Shown piece after piece: positions 1 through 5,224 of a stretch of 5,224 nucleotides of DNA (positions are counted from its first letter, which is position 1; every line of letters begins with the position of its first letter). A program made the position numbers and the translations under genes. The notes under the pieces are model-generated. The model was not told the origin of the DNA and made no database searches. It saw nothing but the letters and a program-made list of their open reading frames with translations. The DNA is from Rhodospirillales bacterium (GTDB lineage: Bacteria; Pseudomonadota; Alphaproteobacteria; Acetobacterales; Acetobacteraceae): assembly GCA_018971905.1 (NCBI GenBank), contig JAGWZS010000137.1, forward strand, positions 1-5,224, read 5' to 3'.

Positions 1-1
1 C

Positions 2-325
2 CTGCGCACCGAGGAGCGCGCACCGCGCACCGCCGTGGTGGCACCGCCTTCCGGCCGGGAGACACCGCGAATCGCCTTTGGCAGCTTCGTGGAACGCGGC
101 ATCATCCGCCCCGGCACCCAGGTGATGGACAAGCAGCGCCGCTTCGCCGCTGAGGTAACGGCCGAGGGCGGGCTGGTGAGCGGGAGCCATCGCGGTTCCA
201 TCCATCAGGTGGGCGCGGCGGTGCAGAACGCGCCCAGCTGCAATGGCTGGACCTTCTGGCATTTCGAACGCAATGGGCAGTTGCTTCCGCTGGATCTGCT
301 GAGGAAGGAAAATCAGGAGGGGTAA
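2..325 (+). CDS. ccrM: CcrM-like adenine DNA methyltransferase, C-terminal part (5' end outside window)
   Basis: The frame is open from the left edge to TAA at 323-325, giving the last 107 residues. The visible part is the C-terminal RAMA-type domain that follows the catalytic domain in CcrM. Recognisable stretches are PRIAFGSFVERGIIRPGT, the RRFAAEVTAEGGL strand region, GSIHQVGA, and the highly characteristic CNGWTFWHFE near the end. In CcrM of Caulobacter and relatives this domain contacts DNA and is needed for activity; the enzyme methylates adenine in GANTC after replication and so times cell-cycle transcription. The catalytic DPPY and SAM-binding motifs must lie left of the window and cannot be checked, so another GANTC-type (HinfI-like) methyltransferase with the same C-terminal domain is possible. 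The gene ends 56 bases before the convergent transporter operon. No start or promoter is visible. Confidence 0.88.
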   Translation: MRTEERAPRTAVVAPPSGRETPRIAFGSFVERGIIRPGTQVMDKQRRFAAEVTAEGGLVSGSHRGSIHQVGAAVQNAPSCNGWTFWHFERNGQLLPLDLLRKENQEG

Positions 326-335
326 AGACGTTCCT

Positions 336-359
336 GCAATGTTCCACGTGGAACATTGC
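336..359. promoter_or_regulatory. parS: parS-like centromere site (ParB binding), perfect 24-bp palindrome
   Basis: Positions 336-359 read the same on both strands without a mismatch. The central 16 bases (340-355) are TGTTCCACGTGGAACA, a fully symmetric version of the conserved bacterial parS element (family pattern TGTTNCACGTGNAACA). Chromosomal ParB clamps load at such sites and, with ParA and SMC, segregate and organise the origin region. The site lies between two convergent gene ends, outside any coding sequence. A hairpin terminator reading is less likely: there is no loop beyond the palindrome centre and no T-run follows on either strand. No parA or parB gene is in the window, so function rests on the sequence match alone. 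Confidence 0.82.
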
Positions 360-368
360 TAACATTGC
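352..368. repeat. Tandem AACATTGC repeat beside parS
   Basis: The octamer AACATTGC occurs at 352-359, where it is the right arm of the parS palindrome, and again at 361-368, one base later. With the inverted copy at 336-343 there are three copies in 33 bases. The third copy lies outside the palindrome. Its role is unknown; it may be chance or an auxiliary contact next to the ParB site. Confidence 0.55.
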
Positions 369-381
369 GTTATACTTGGCG

Positions 382-1167
382 CTACCTCACCACCTTGCCC
401 GAATCGCCGATGAGCTTCTGCGCCAACAGCACCGGAATGGCGGTGAACAGGATGATGGCGAACACCACCACATTCACCTCCGGCAATTGCTGACCGAGAC
501 GGATGGCCCCGAAAATCCAGAGCGGCAAAGTGTTCTGTGCCCCGGCGGTGAAGGTCGTTACGATCACCTCGTCGAACGAAAGCGCGAAGGCCAGTAATGC
601 GCCAGCCCCAATGGCGCTGGCCATCATCGGCAGCTGGATCAGCCGGAAGGTGCGGAAGGCATCAGCGCCCAGATCGGCTGAGGCTTCCGTAAGGGAGCGC
701 GGCATCCGCCGCAGCCTTGCCACCACATTATTATAGACGATGACCACGCAGAAGGTCGCGTGCCCGGCCACGATGGTCCAGTAAGAGAGGTTGACCCCCC
801 AGAAGGCGAAATAGGCCGCCAGCGCCATGCCGGTGAGAATGCCAGGCAAGGCGATGGGCAGCACGGCGATAAAGCTTACCACCTCCTTCGCGGCGGATTG
901 CATCCGCGCCACGGCCATGGCGGCCAGCGTGCCCAAGAGCATCGCCGCGATGGTGGCCACCGAAGCGACCTCCAGCGAGAGCACCAAGGCCTGGCGCACT
1001 GCATCGTCATTCCAGGTATCGCCAAACCAATGCAGGGCGAAGCCGGTAATGGGCCAGGCCGGAATGGGCGCGGCCGAGAAGGCGTAGAGCACGATCACCA
1101 CAATGGGGATGAACAAGAAGGCGAAAATGGCCGCCACGGCGGCCCAGATGAGGGTTTCAGAGCGCAT
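382..1167 (-). CDS. potC: Polyamine-type ABC transporter permease, PotC-like
   Basis: This 261-residue inner-membrane protein is one half of the transport channel of a spermidine/putrescine-family importer. The length matches PotC proteins (about 260-280 residues). Hydrophobic segments lie roughly at residues 7-31, 60-88, 97-122, 128-150, 180-206 and 229-251, the six-helix pattern of the family. The cytoplasmic EAA loop, which docks on the ATPase, is at about 161-184 (EASADLGADAFRTF, then QLP). SFDEVIVT at about 197-204 matches the conserved S(F/L)D(D/E)VI(V/I)T segment of PotC-type permeases. The ATG at 1167 is 11 bases inside the end of the upstream permease gene and has a G-rich ribosome-binding stretch (GGGGG at 1178-1174, six bases away). 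It is the last gene of the operon; TAG at 384-382 faces the methyltransferase gene. The substrate cannot be read from a permease, so the potC symbol is by family. Confidence 0.88.
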   Translation of the reverse strand: MRSETLIWAAVAAIFAFLFIPIVVIVLYAFSAAPIPAWPITGFALHWFGDTWNDDAVRQALVLSLEVASVATIAAMLLGTLAAMAVARMQSAAKEVVSFIAVLPIALPGILTGMALAAYFAFWGVNLSYWTIVAGHATFCVVIVYNNVVARLRRMPRSLTEASADLGADAFRTFRLIQLPMMASAIGAGALLAFALSFDEVIVTTFTAGAQNTLPLWIFGAIRLGQQLPEVNVVVFAIILFTAIPVLLAQKLIGDSGKVVR

Positions 1168-2035
1168 CGAACGCCCCCAATTTCCGGGCGATGAGCAGGA
1201 ACACCGCCATCACGCCCAAGGGCAGCACCGCATAGGCCGCAGCAAAGGGGATGTTGTTGGTGACCCCGACATTTGAATACACCACGTTGCCGATGAAATC
1301 CGACCCGCGCCCACCGACCAGCATCGGCGTCACGTAATCGCCCAAGGTCAGGGAGAAGGTGAAAATGGCCCCCGCCACCATGCCAGGCAGGGCCATGGGC
1401 AGCATCACGCGGCGGAAAGTGGCAAAGCCGCGCGCGCCGAGATCGGACGAGGCCTCCAGCAGGCTGGGGGGAATGCGCTCCACACTCGCCGCCACGGGCA
1501 GAATCATGAACGGCAGCCAGAGATAGGAGAACACGATCCACATGGCCCAGTTACTATAGCCGATATGCGCGCGCGGCAGGCCGATCTCCATCAACGCCCA
1601 GTTCAGCAGGCCGTTATGCGCCAGGATGACCCGCCACGCATAAACCCGCGCCAGATAGCTGGACCAGAGCGGCACCATCACCGCCGCCATCATCACCGCG
1701 CGCAAACGCTGGTCGGCCAGGCGGATCATCGCATAGGCCACCGGCCAGGCCAGGATGACATCCGTGATCGTCACCGCCGCGGCGATGCCGACGGTACGCA
1801 AGGCAATGCGGGTATAAACCGGCGTTGCCAGCAATTGCTGGAAATTAGTGAGGGAAAAACCGGGGATGAGGTTGCCGGAGAGATCATCCACCGTCCAGAA
1901 GGAGGTGATGAGCAAGGCGCCTATGGCCGCGAGATACAGCCCCGCGAACCATAGCGCCGGCAGGCCGAGCAAGGCGGCGTTCGCCATGCCCGGCCGTCGC
2001 CATCCAAAGGCGGAAAGCGCCTTCTTGAGGTTCAT
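1157..2035 (-). CDS. potB: Polyamine-type ABC transporter permease, PotB-like
   Basis: This 292-residue membrane protein forms the channel together with the PotC-like subunit. Hydrophobic stretches lie roughly at residues 22-46, 78-104, 112-138, 163-184, 212-240 and 264-284. The EAA loop is at about 194-217 (EASSDLGARGFATFRRV, then LPMALPG), followed by FTFSLTLGDYVTPMLVGG, a segment very typical of PotB-type permeases. I chose the ATG at 2035 because it shares ATGA with the stop codon of the binding-protein gene, a classic coupled junction. An ATG at 2053 would add six residues (MADYQG), but it lies inside the upstream gene, has no ribosome-binding site, and is less likely. AAGGG directly abuts the chosen ATG, too close for a good ribosome-binding site, so translation probably depends on ribosomes ending the upstream gene. 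The TGA at 1159-1157 overlaps the start of the PotC-like gene. Confidence 0.88.
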   Translation of the reverse strand: MNLKKALSAFGWRRPGMANAALLGLPALWFAGLYLAAIGALLITSFWTVDDLSGNLIPGFSLTNFQQLLATPVYTRIALRTVGIAAAVTITDVILAWPVAYAMIRLADQRLRAVMMAAVMVPLWSSYLARVYAWRVILAHNGLLNWALMEIGLPRAHIGYSNWAMWIVFSYLWLPFMILPVAASVERIPPSLLEASSDLGARGFATFRRVMLPMALPGMVAGAIFTFSLTLGDYVTPMLVGGRGSDFIGNVVYSNVGVTNNIPFAAAYAVLPLGVMAVFLLIARKLGAFDAL

Positions 2036-3180
2036 CCCTTGATAATCTGCCATTCGCGCTGCCAGGCAGCATAATCCAGGCAGTCATGCTGGCCATTGCC
2101 GCAATCGGTTCGCGGAGTTTTCCAGAACTTGATCTGGTCGAAATAAGACGAAGGGGCGTTGGCATGGTACTGTTCGCAGGAGCCGGGCTGCTGGGCGTCC
2201 ATCTCCTTGCAGGCCAGGGTGTTAGCAGGGGTTTCGCCGAAATAAATCGCCTGCTCAGCCTGTACCTTGGGCGTGGTGACCCAGTTGATCCATTCATAGG
2301 CGCAGTTGGGGTGCGGGGCTTTTGCAGAGATCATCCAGGTATCGGCCCAGCCGGTGGCACCCTCCTGCGGGATGGTTTCCGCCACCGGCACCTTGGCGGC
2401 TTGCAGCGTGTTGGTCTGGTACGGCCAGGCGGCACCCACCACGGCATCGCCTGAGGTGAAGAGCTGGATTTCGTCTGACGCCAAGGCCCAGTATTTCTTG
2501 ATAAGCTTGGACTGCGCCTGCAGCAGCATCACCACCGCGTCCATCTGCGTCTGGTTCAGCTCATATGGGTCCGTGATGCCGAGCGAGGGGTCTTTCTTGG
2601 ACAGATACAAAGCCGCATCCGCGATCTGGATGGGATTATCCGGCACGGTAATCTTGCCCTTATAGGCGGGGTTATAGATCACCGACCAGGAGGTGGGCGC
2701 CGTGGGAAACACCTTGGTGTTGTACAGCAGCGTGTTCGGCCCCCATTCATACGACACGCCGTAATGCACGCCCTTCACGGTGTTGAAGGCCGGGCTTTGC
2801 AATTGTGGAATGAAGTTCTTCCAGGCCGGGATAAGCGCCATGTTGATGGGCTGCACATCATGCCCATAGATCAGCCGCAGCGTGGCATCGCCCGAGGCGG
2901 AGACGACATCGTACTGGTCGCCGCCGCCCGAGCGCATCAGCGCCACCATCTCGTCAGATGAACCAGCATATTTGGCGTGGACCATGCAGCCGGTGGCGGC
3001 CTCGAAAGGTTTTACCCAATCGTCCTGGGCGTAGCCCTCCCATGCCACCACATTCAGCACACCTTCACCCTGGCCGATGGCCTGCAAAGGCTCCGCCGCG
3101 GCGGCACCCTGGGCGAAAGGCAGGGACGCCGACACATATAAAGCCAGCCTGGCGAGTTTACGTTTAAAACCGTCTCTCAT
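2032..3180 (-). CDS. Periplasmic polyamine-type substrate-binding protein, PotD/PotF-like
   Basis: This 382-residue extracellular solute-binding protein delivers substrate to the permeases. A signal peptide is clear: basic start MRDGFKRKLAR, hydrophobic LALYVSASLPFAQG, then an AAAA cleavage region at about residues 26-29 before EPLQ. The mature start VLNVVAWEGYAQDDWVKPFE matches the PotD/PotF opening strand, whose aromatic residues (W47, Y50 here) line the ligand pocket. W278-A-D280 sits where PotD has its ligand-binding W-x-D pair, and SYEWGPNTLLYN (143-154) is the usual hinge-region strand. These features favour a cationic amine ligand, but spermidine, putrescine or another amine cannot be told apart. 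Six cysteines are present (65, 293, 324, 335, 360, 367). The ATG at 3180 is preferred over GTG at 3183 because the ribosome-binding site AAGGGAG (3194-3188) lies seven bases from ATG and only four from GTG. Its first base overlaps the ATPase stop codon (TGATG). Confidence 0.9.
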   Translation of the reverse strand: MRDGFKRKLARLALYVSASLPFAQGAAAAEPLQAIGQGEGVLNVVAWEGYAQDDWVKPFEAATGCMVHAKYAGSSDEMVALMRSGGGDQYDVVSASGDATLRLIYGHDVQPINMALIPAWKNFIPQLQSPAFNTVKGVHYGVSYEWGPNTLLYNTKVFPTAPTSWSVIYNPAYKGKITVPDNPIQIADAALYLSKKDPSLGITDPYELNQTQMDAVVMLLQAQSKLIKKYWALASDEIQLFTSGDAVVGAAWPYQTNTLQAAKVPVAETIPQEGATGWADTWMISAKAPHPNCAYEWINWVTTPKVQAEQAIYFGETPANTLACKEMDAQQPGSCEQYHANAPSSYFDQIKFWKTPRTDCGNGQHDCLDYAAWQREWQIIKG

Positions 3181-4238
3181 CACTGCTCTCCCTTGTTGAT
3201 TGACCCACCGATGATAACTGACGCTGCGCGCGGCCAGGCCACCGTTACCGAATCCCCCGGTGCGAAACGCAGGCCGCCGTGCACGGGCACGATATTGGCT
3301 TCCATCACCTGCATTGTGCCGCCATCCTCCAGCGCCACGATGGCGCGGGTAATGGCGCCGAGATAGACGATCTCCCGCACCGAACCATGCCGCTTCTCGA
3401 ACCCTTCCGGCACCGCATGGGCGTGCGGTACCAGATGCAGCTTTTCTGGCCGCAGCAGCGTATTGCCGAGAATGTTGGAGGAGCCGACAAAATCCGCCAC
3501 GAAGGCGCTGGCCGGGCGCTCGTACAAGTCGAAGGCGGTGCCAACCTGCTCAATCTGGCCTTGGGCGAACACGGCGATGCGGTCTGACATTGAGAGCGCC
3601 TCGTCCTGGTCGTGGGTGACGTAGATGAAGGTGATACCGGTTTCATTTTGCAGGCGCTTGAGTTCCTGCTGCATCTGGTGGCGGAGCTTCAGGTCCAGCG
3701 CGCCCAAGGGCTCGTCCAGCAGCAGCACGCGGGGGCGGTTGACCATGGCGCGGGCGAGCGCCACGCGCTGGCGCTGGCCGCCGGAAAGCTGGGCGGGTTT
3801 GCGGCCGGCGAAATTGGCAAGCTGCACCGCTGCGAGGGCCTTTTCCGCCTGCGCATGCGCCTCCGCCTTGGGCATTTTCTTGGCGCGCAGGCCGTAGGCC
3901 ACGTTTTCCACCAGCGTGAGGTGGGGAAACAGCGCGTAATCCTGAAACACTGTGTTCACCGCGCGCTCAAACGGCGGCAGGGCGGCGACATCCTGGCCAT
4001 CCAGCAATATCCGCCCGGAATCAGGCCGCTCGAACCCCGCGATAAGACGCAGAGTGGTGGTTTTGCCGGAGCCGGATGGGCCAAGCAGCGTGAAGAACTC
4101 ACCAGCATGGACTGTAAGGTCCACCCGCGAGAGCGCCACCGCGCCGCCATAGGTTTTGGCCACCCCTTCGAGTTGTACGATCGGCTGCGTCACCTGCGCA
4201 CCTGTTGTTGTCCCGAGGCCGTGTCTCGTATCATCCAT
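3180..4238 (-). CDS. potA: Polyamine-type ABC transporter ATPase, PotA-like
   Basis: This 352-residue cytoplasmic ATPase powers the importer. All nucleotide-binding elements are intact: Walker A GPSGSGKT (53-60), Q-loop FQDYALFPH (Q99), signature LSGGQRQRVALARA (151-164), Walker B VLLLDEP with D175 and E176, D-loop GALD, and switch histidine H209 in THDQDEA. The C-terminal TOBE region follows from about 250 (FVGSSNILGN) and contains RPEKL at 263-267. The stretch usually found between these two motifs is nearly absent, which explains a length below E. coli PotA (378 residues). The ATG at 4238 gives the longest frame but has no ribosome-binding site; GTG at 4193 (residue 16) has a weak AGGTG five bases before it and would start just ahead of the conserved PIVQLEGV strand, so the start is uncertain. 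It is the first gene of the operon, facing an aldehyde dehydrogenase gene across a 135-base gap. Confidence 0.92.
   Translation of the reverse strand: MDDTRHGLGTTTGAQVTQPIVQLEGVAKTYGGAVALSRVDLTVHAGEFFTLLGPSGSGKTTTLRLIAGFERPDSGRILLDGQDVAALPPFERAVNTVFQDYALFPHLTLVENVAYGLRAKKMPKAEAHAQAEKALAAVQLANFAGRKPAQLSGGQRQRVALARAMVNRPRVLLLDEPLGALDLKLRHQMQQELKRLQNETGITFIYVTHDQDEALSMSDRIAVFAQGQIEQVGTAFDLYERPASAFVADFVGSSNILGNTLLRPEKLHLVPHAHAVPEGFEKRHGSVREIVYLGAITRAIVALEDGGTMQVMEANIVPVHGGLRFAPGDSVTVAWPRAASVIIGGSINKGEQ
3188..3194 (-). promoter_or_regulatory. Ribosome-binding site of the binding-protein gene
   Basis: AAGGGAG on the minus strand lies inside the last codons of the ATPase gene, seven bases before the ATG at 3180. 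This spacing selects that ATG over the GTG three bases earlier. It is the best ribosome-binding site in the operon, consistent with the high expression usually needed for a periplasmic binding protein. Confidence 0.6.
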
Positions 4239-4272
4239 GATAACAGGATTGCCACGCGATCCCCCCTGTTTT

Positions 4273-4318
4273 GTTGACCCCTGAACACAGCCTCCGTCTG
4301 CTGTATTCCAGGGTCAAC
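4273..4318. promoter_or_regulatory. Large imperfect dyad in the divergent promoter region (candidate operator)
   Basis: Two 19-base arms, GTTGACCCCTGAACACAGC (4273-4291) and GCTGTATTCCAGGGTCAAC (4300-4318), pair at 16 of 19 positions around an 8-base centre. The outer eight pairs (GTTGACCC/GGGTCAAC) and the inner five (ACAGC/GCTGT) are perfect. The dyad lies 55 bases before the aldehyde dehydrogenase start and 34 before the ATPase start, in the only region that can hold both promoters. That placement fits an operator for a dimeric or tetrameric repressor or activator acting on both genes. TTGACC at both outer ends could also serve as divergent -35 elements, but I find no convincing -10 boxes at the right distance. 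T5 at 4322-4326 follows on the plus strand, so a leader hairpin or attenuator is a weaker alternative. No regulator gene is in the window. Confidence 0.55.
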
Positions 4319-4363
4319 CGGTTTTTCCGGCGGGCGGGCATAGTGGGATGAAAATTTGCCAGT

Positions 4364-4369
4364 GAGGAG
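4364..4369 (+). promoter_or_regulatory. Ribosome-binding site of the aldehyde dehydrogenase gene
   Basis: GAGGAG lies four bases before the ATG at 4374. It supports that start and suggests efficient translation, in contrast to the weak or missing site before the divergent ATPase gene. Confidence 0.65.
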
Positions 4370-4373
4370 TGCC

Positions 4374-5224
4374 ATGGCCGATCATCTGAAATTCTACATC
4401 AACGGCGAATGGGTGGACCCGGCGGCGCCGAACCGCATCGCGGTGATCGACCCCTCGACCGAGGAGGTGTTCACGCATATTTCCGGTGGCTCAGCCGCCG
4501 ATGTAGACAAGGCCGTGGCCGCCGCGAAAGCGGCCTTTGCCAGCTATTCACGGTTTTCGCAAAAGGAAAGGCTGGAGCTGCTGGAAACCTGCCTTGCCGA
4601 ATACAACAAGCGCTACGACGATATCGCCGAAGCCTGCGCCAAGGAGATGGGCGCACCGATTGCCTTTGCCAAAGAGGCGCAGGCCTGGGTGGGGCAGAAG
4701 CATTTCGAGGCGACGATTGAGAAGCTGAAGAGCTTCAAATTCACCGAGCAGCGCGGCAGCACCATGGTGGTGAAGGAGCCGATTGGCGTTTGCGGGCTGA
4801 TCACGCCCTGGAACTGGCCGCTGAACCAGATTGTGTGCAAGGTGGCACCTGCTTTGGCCACGGGGTGCACCATGGTACTGAAGCCTTCCGAGATCGCGCC
4901 GATCAACGCGCTGATTTTCGCCGAGGCGATGCATGCGGCGGGGGTGCCGAAAGGCGTGTTCAACCTGGTGAACGGCACCGGGCCGGAGGTGGGCCAGGTT
5001 CTGGCCGGGCATCCCGGCGTGGACATGATGAGCTTCACCGGCTCCACCCGTGCGGGCACCATCGTGGCGCGCGAAGCAGCGGCGACGGTGAAGCGCGTGT
5101 GCCAGGAGTTGGGCGGCAAATCCGCGAACATTCTGCTGGATGATGTGGATTTGGAAAGTGCCGTGCGCCAGGGCATCGGCGCGTGTTTTATCAATACCGG
5201 GCAGTCTTGCGACGCGGCGACGCG
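4374..5224 (+). CDS. NAD(P)+-dependent aldehyde dehydrogenase, N-terminal part (3' end outside window)
   Basis: The first 283 complete codons are present of a protein that is normally about 475-490 residues. It oxidises an aldehyde to a carboxylic acid in the cytoplasm. The opening KFYINGEWVDP is the usual first strand of the family. The cofactor and catalytic residues are in order: TPWNWP with N147, KPSE (K170, E173) for NAD(P) binding, FTGST (221-225), ELGGK with general base E245, and GQSC with nucleophile C279. The start is supported by GAGGAG four bases upstream. From memory the sequence resembles the CddD/SSP0762-like subgroup more than the polyamine-pathway enzymes PuuC or KauB, but I cannot test this. 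Its divergent position beside a polyamine-type importer allows a role in oxidising aminoaldehydes; this is inference and the substrate is unknown. It continues past the right edge with no frameshift or stop. Confidence 0.93.
   Translation, partial: MADHLKFYINGEWVDPAAPNRIAVIDPSTEEVFTHISGGSAADVDKAVAAAKAAFASYSRFSQKERLELLETCLAEYNKRYDDIAEACAKEMGAPIAFAKEAQAWVGQKHFEATIEKLKSFKFTEQRGSTMVVKEPIGVCGLITPWNWPLNQIVCKVAPALATGCTMVLKPSEIAPINALIFAEAMHAAGVPKGVFNLVNGTGPEVGQVLAGHPGVDMMSFTGSTRAGTIVAREAAATVKRVCQELGGKSANILLDDVDLESAVRQGIGACFINTGQSCDAAT

Noticed and set aside
336..359. Palindrome as a rho-independent terminator for the two convergent genes
   Set aside because: It has no T-run on either strand and no real loop, while it matches parS exactly. 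It may still slow transcription.
102..365. Minus-strand frame starting MLAMFHVEHC, like the N-terminus of RsmG (GidB) in some Alphaproteobacteria
   Set aside because: The MFHVEH peptide is simply what a parS sequence encodes in that frame, and the rest is antisense to the methyltransferase and has no RsmG motifs.
760..1194. Plus-strand open frame of 144 codons rich in Gly, His, Arg and Glu
   Set aside because: Its composition is typical of the antisense of a hydrophobic membrane protein gene, here the PotC-like gene.
1095..1541. Minus-strand 148-codon frame overlapping both permease genes
   Set aside because: It is an out-of-frame shadow of the PotB-like gene with no membrane pattern or known motif.
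2036..2053. Upstream ATG adding six residues to the PotB-like protein
   Set aside because: It has no ribosome-binding site and lies within the upstream gene, while the ATG at 2035 forms a clean ATGA overlap.
3612..4277. Plus-strand open frame of 221 codons
   Set aside because: It is antisense to the PotA-like gene, whose motifs are all intact; the long frame follows from high G+C codon use.
4239..4373. Specific -35/-10 promoter pairs in the divergent gap
   Set aside because: TTGACC occurs at both ends of the dyad, but no fitting -10 box lies 16-18 bases away, so I do not assign promoters.
4548..5194. Two minus-strand open frames of 154 and 193 codons
   Set aside because: They are antisense to the aldehyde dehydrogenase, which has every expected motif in the plus frame.

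Overview
The window (about 62% G+C by eye) looks like chromosomal DNA of an alphaproteobacterium. The main reason is the gene ending at 325, whose C-terminal domain resembles that of the cell-cycle methyltransferase CcrM (GANTC-specific), an enzyme typical of Alphaproteobacteria. The high G+C coding style and the parS-like palindrome beside it fit. I cannot fix the genus; Acetobacteraceae or a relative is a guess.

Layout. 1-325 (+) is the 3' end of the ccrM-like gene. 326-381 is a short convergent intergenic gap that holds a perfect 24-bp palindrome with a canonical 16-bp parS core (340-355). 382-4238 (-) is a compact four-gene operon for a polyamine-type (spermidine/putrescine family) ABC importer. 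In transcription order it encodes the ATPase (PotA-like), a periplasmic binding protein (PotD/PotF-like), and two inner-membrane permeases (PotB-like, PotC-like). All three junctions overlap, by 1, 4 and 11 bases, which points to one transcript with translational coupling. 4239-4373 is a divergent intergenic region with a strong 46-bp dyad (4273-4318). 4374-5224 (+) is the first 283 codons of an NAD(P)+-dependent aldehyde dehydrogenase that runs off the right edge.

How the parts may work together. The importer would bind a cationic polyamine-like solute in the periplasm and move it through the PotB/PotC channel using ATP hydrolysis by PotA. The divergent aldehyde dehydrogenase could oxidise an aldehyde made from the imported amine, and the shared dyad is a natural place for joint control; this link is inference only. 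The methyltransferase and the parS-like site belong to chromosome maintenance and cell-cycle control and are functionally separate from the transport genes.

The most notable item is the parS-like site beside ccrM. It suggests that this locus is a ParB loading site, possibly near the replication origin. I see no novel multi-gene system: the genes are of well-known families. No tRNA, rRNA, CRISPR array or insertion sequence is visible.
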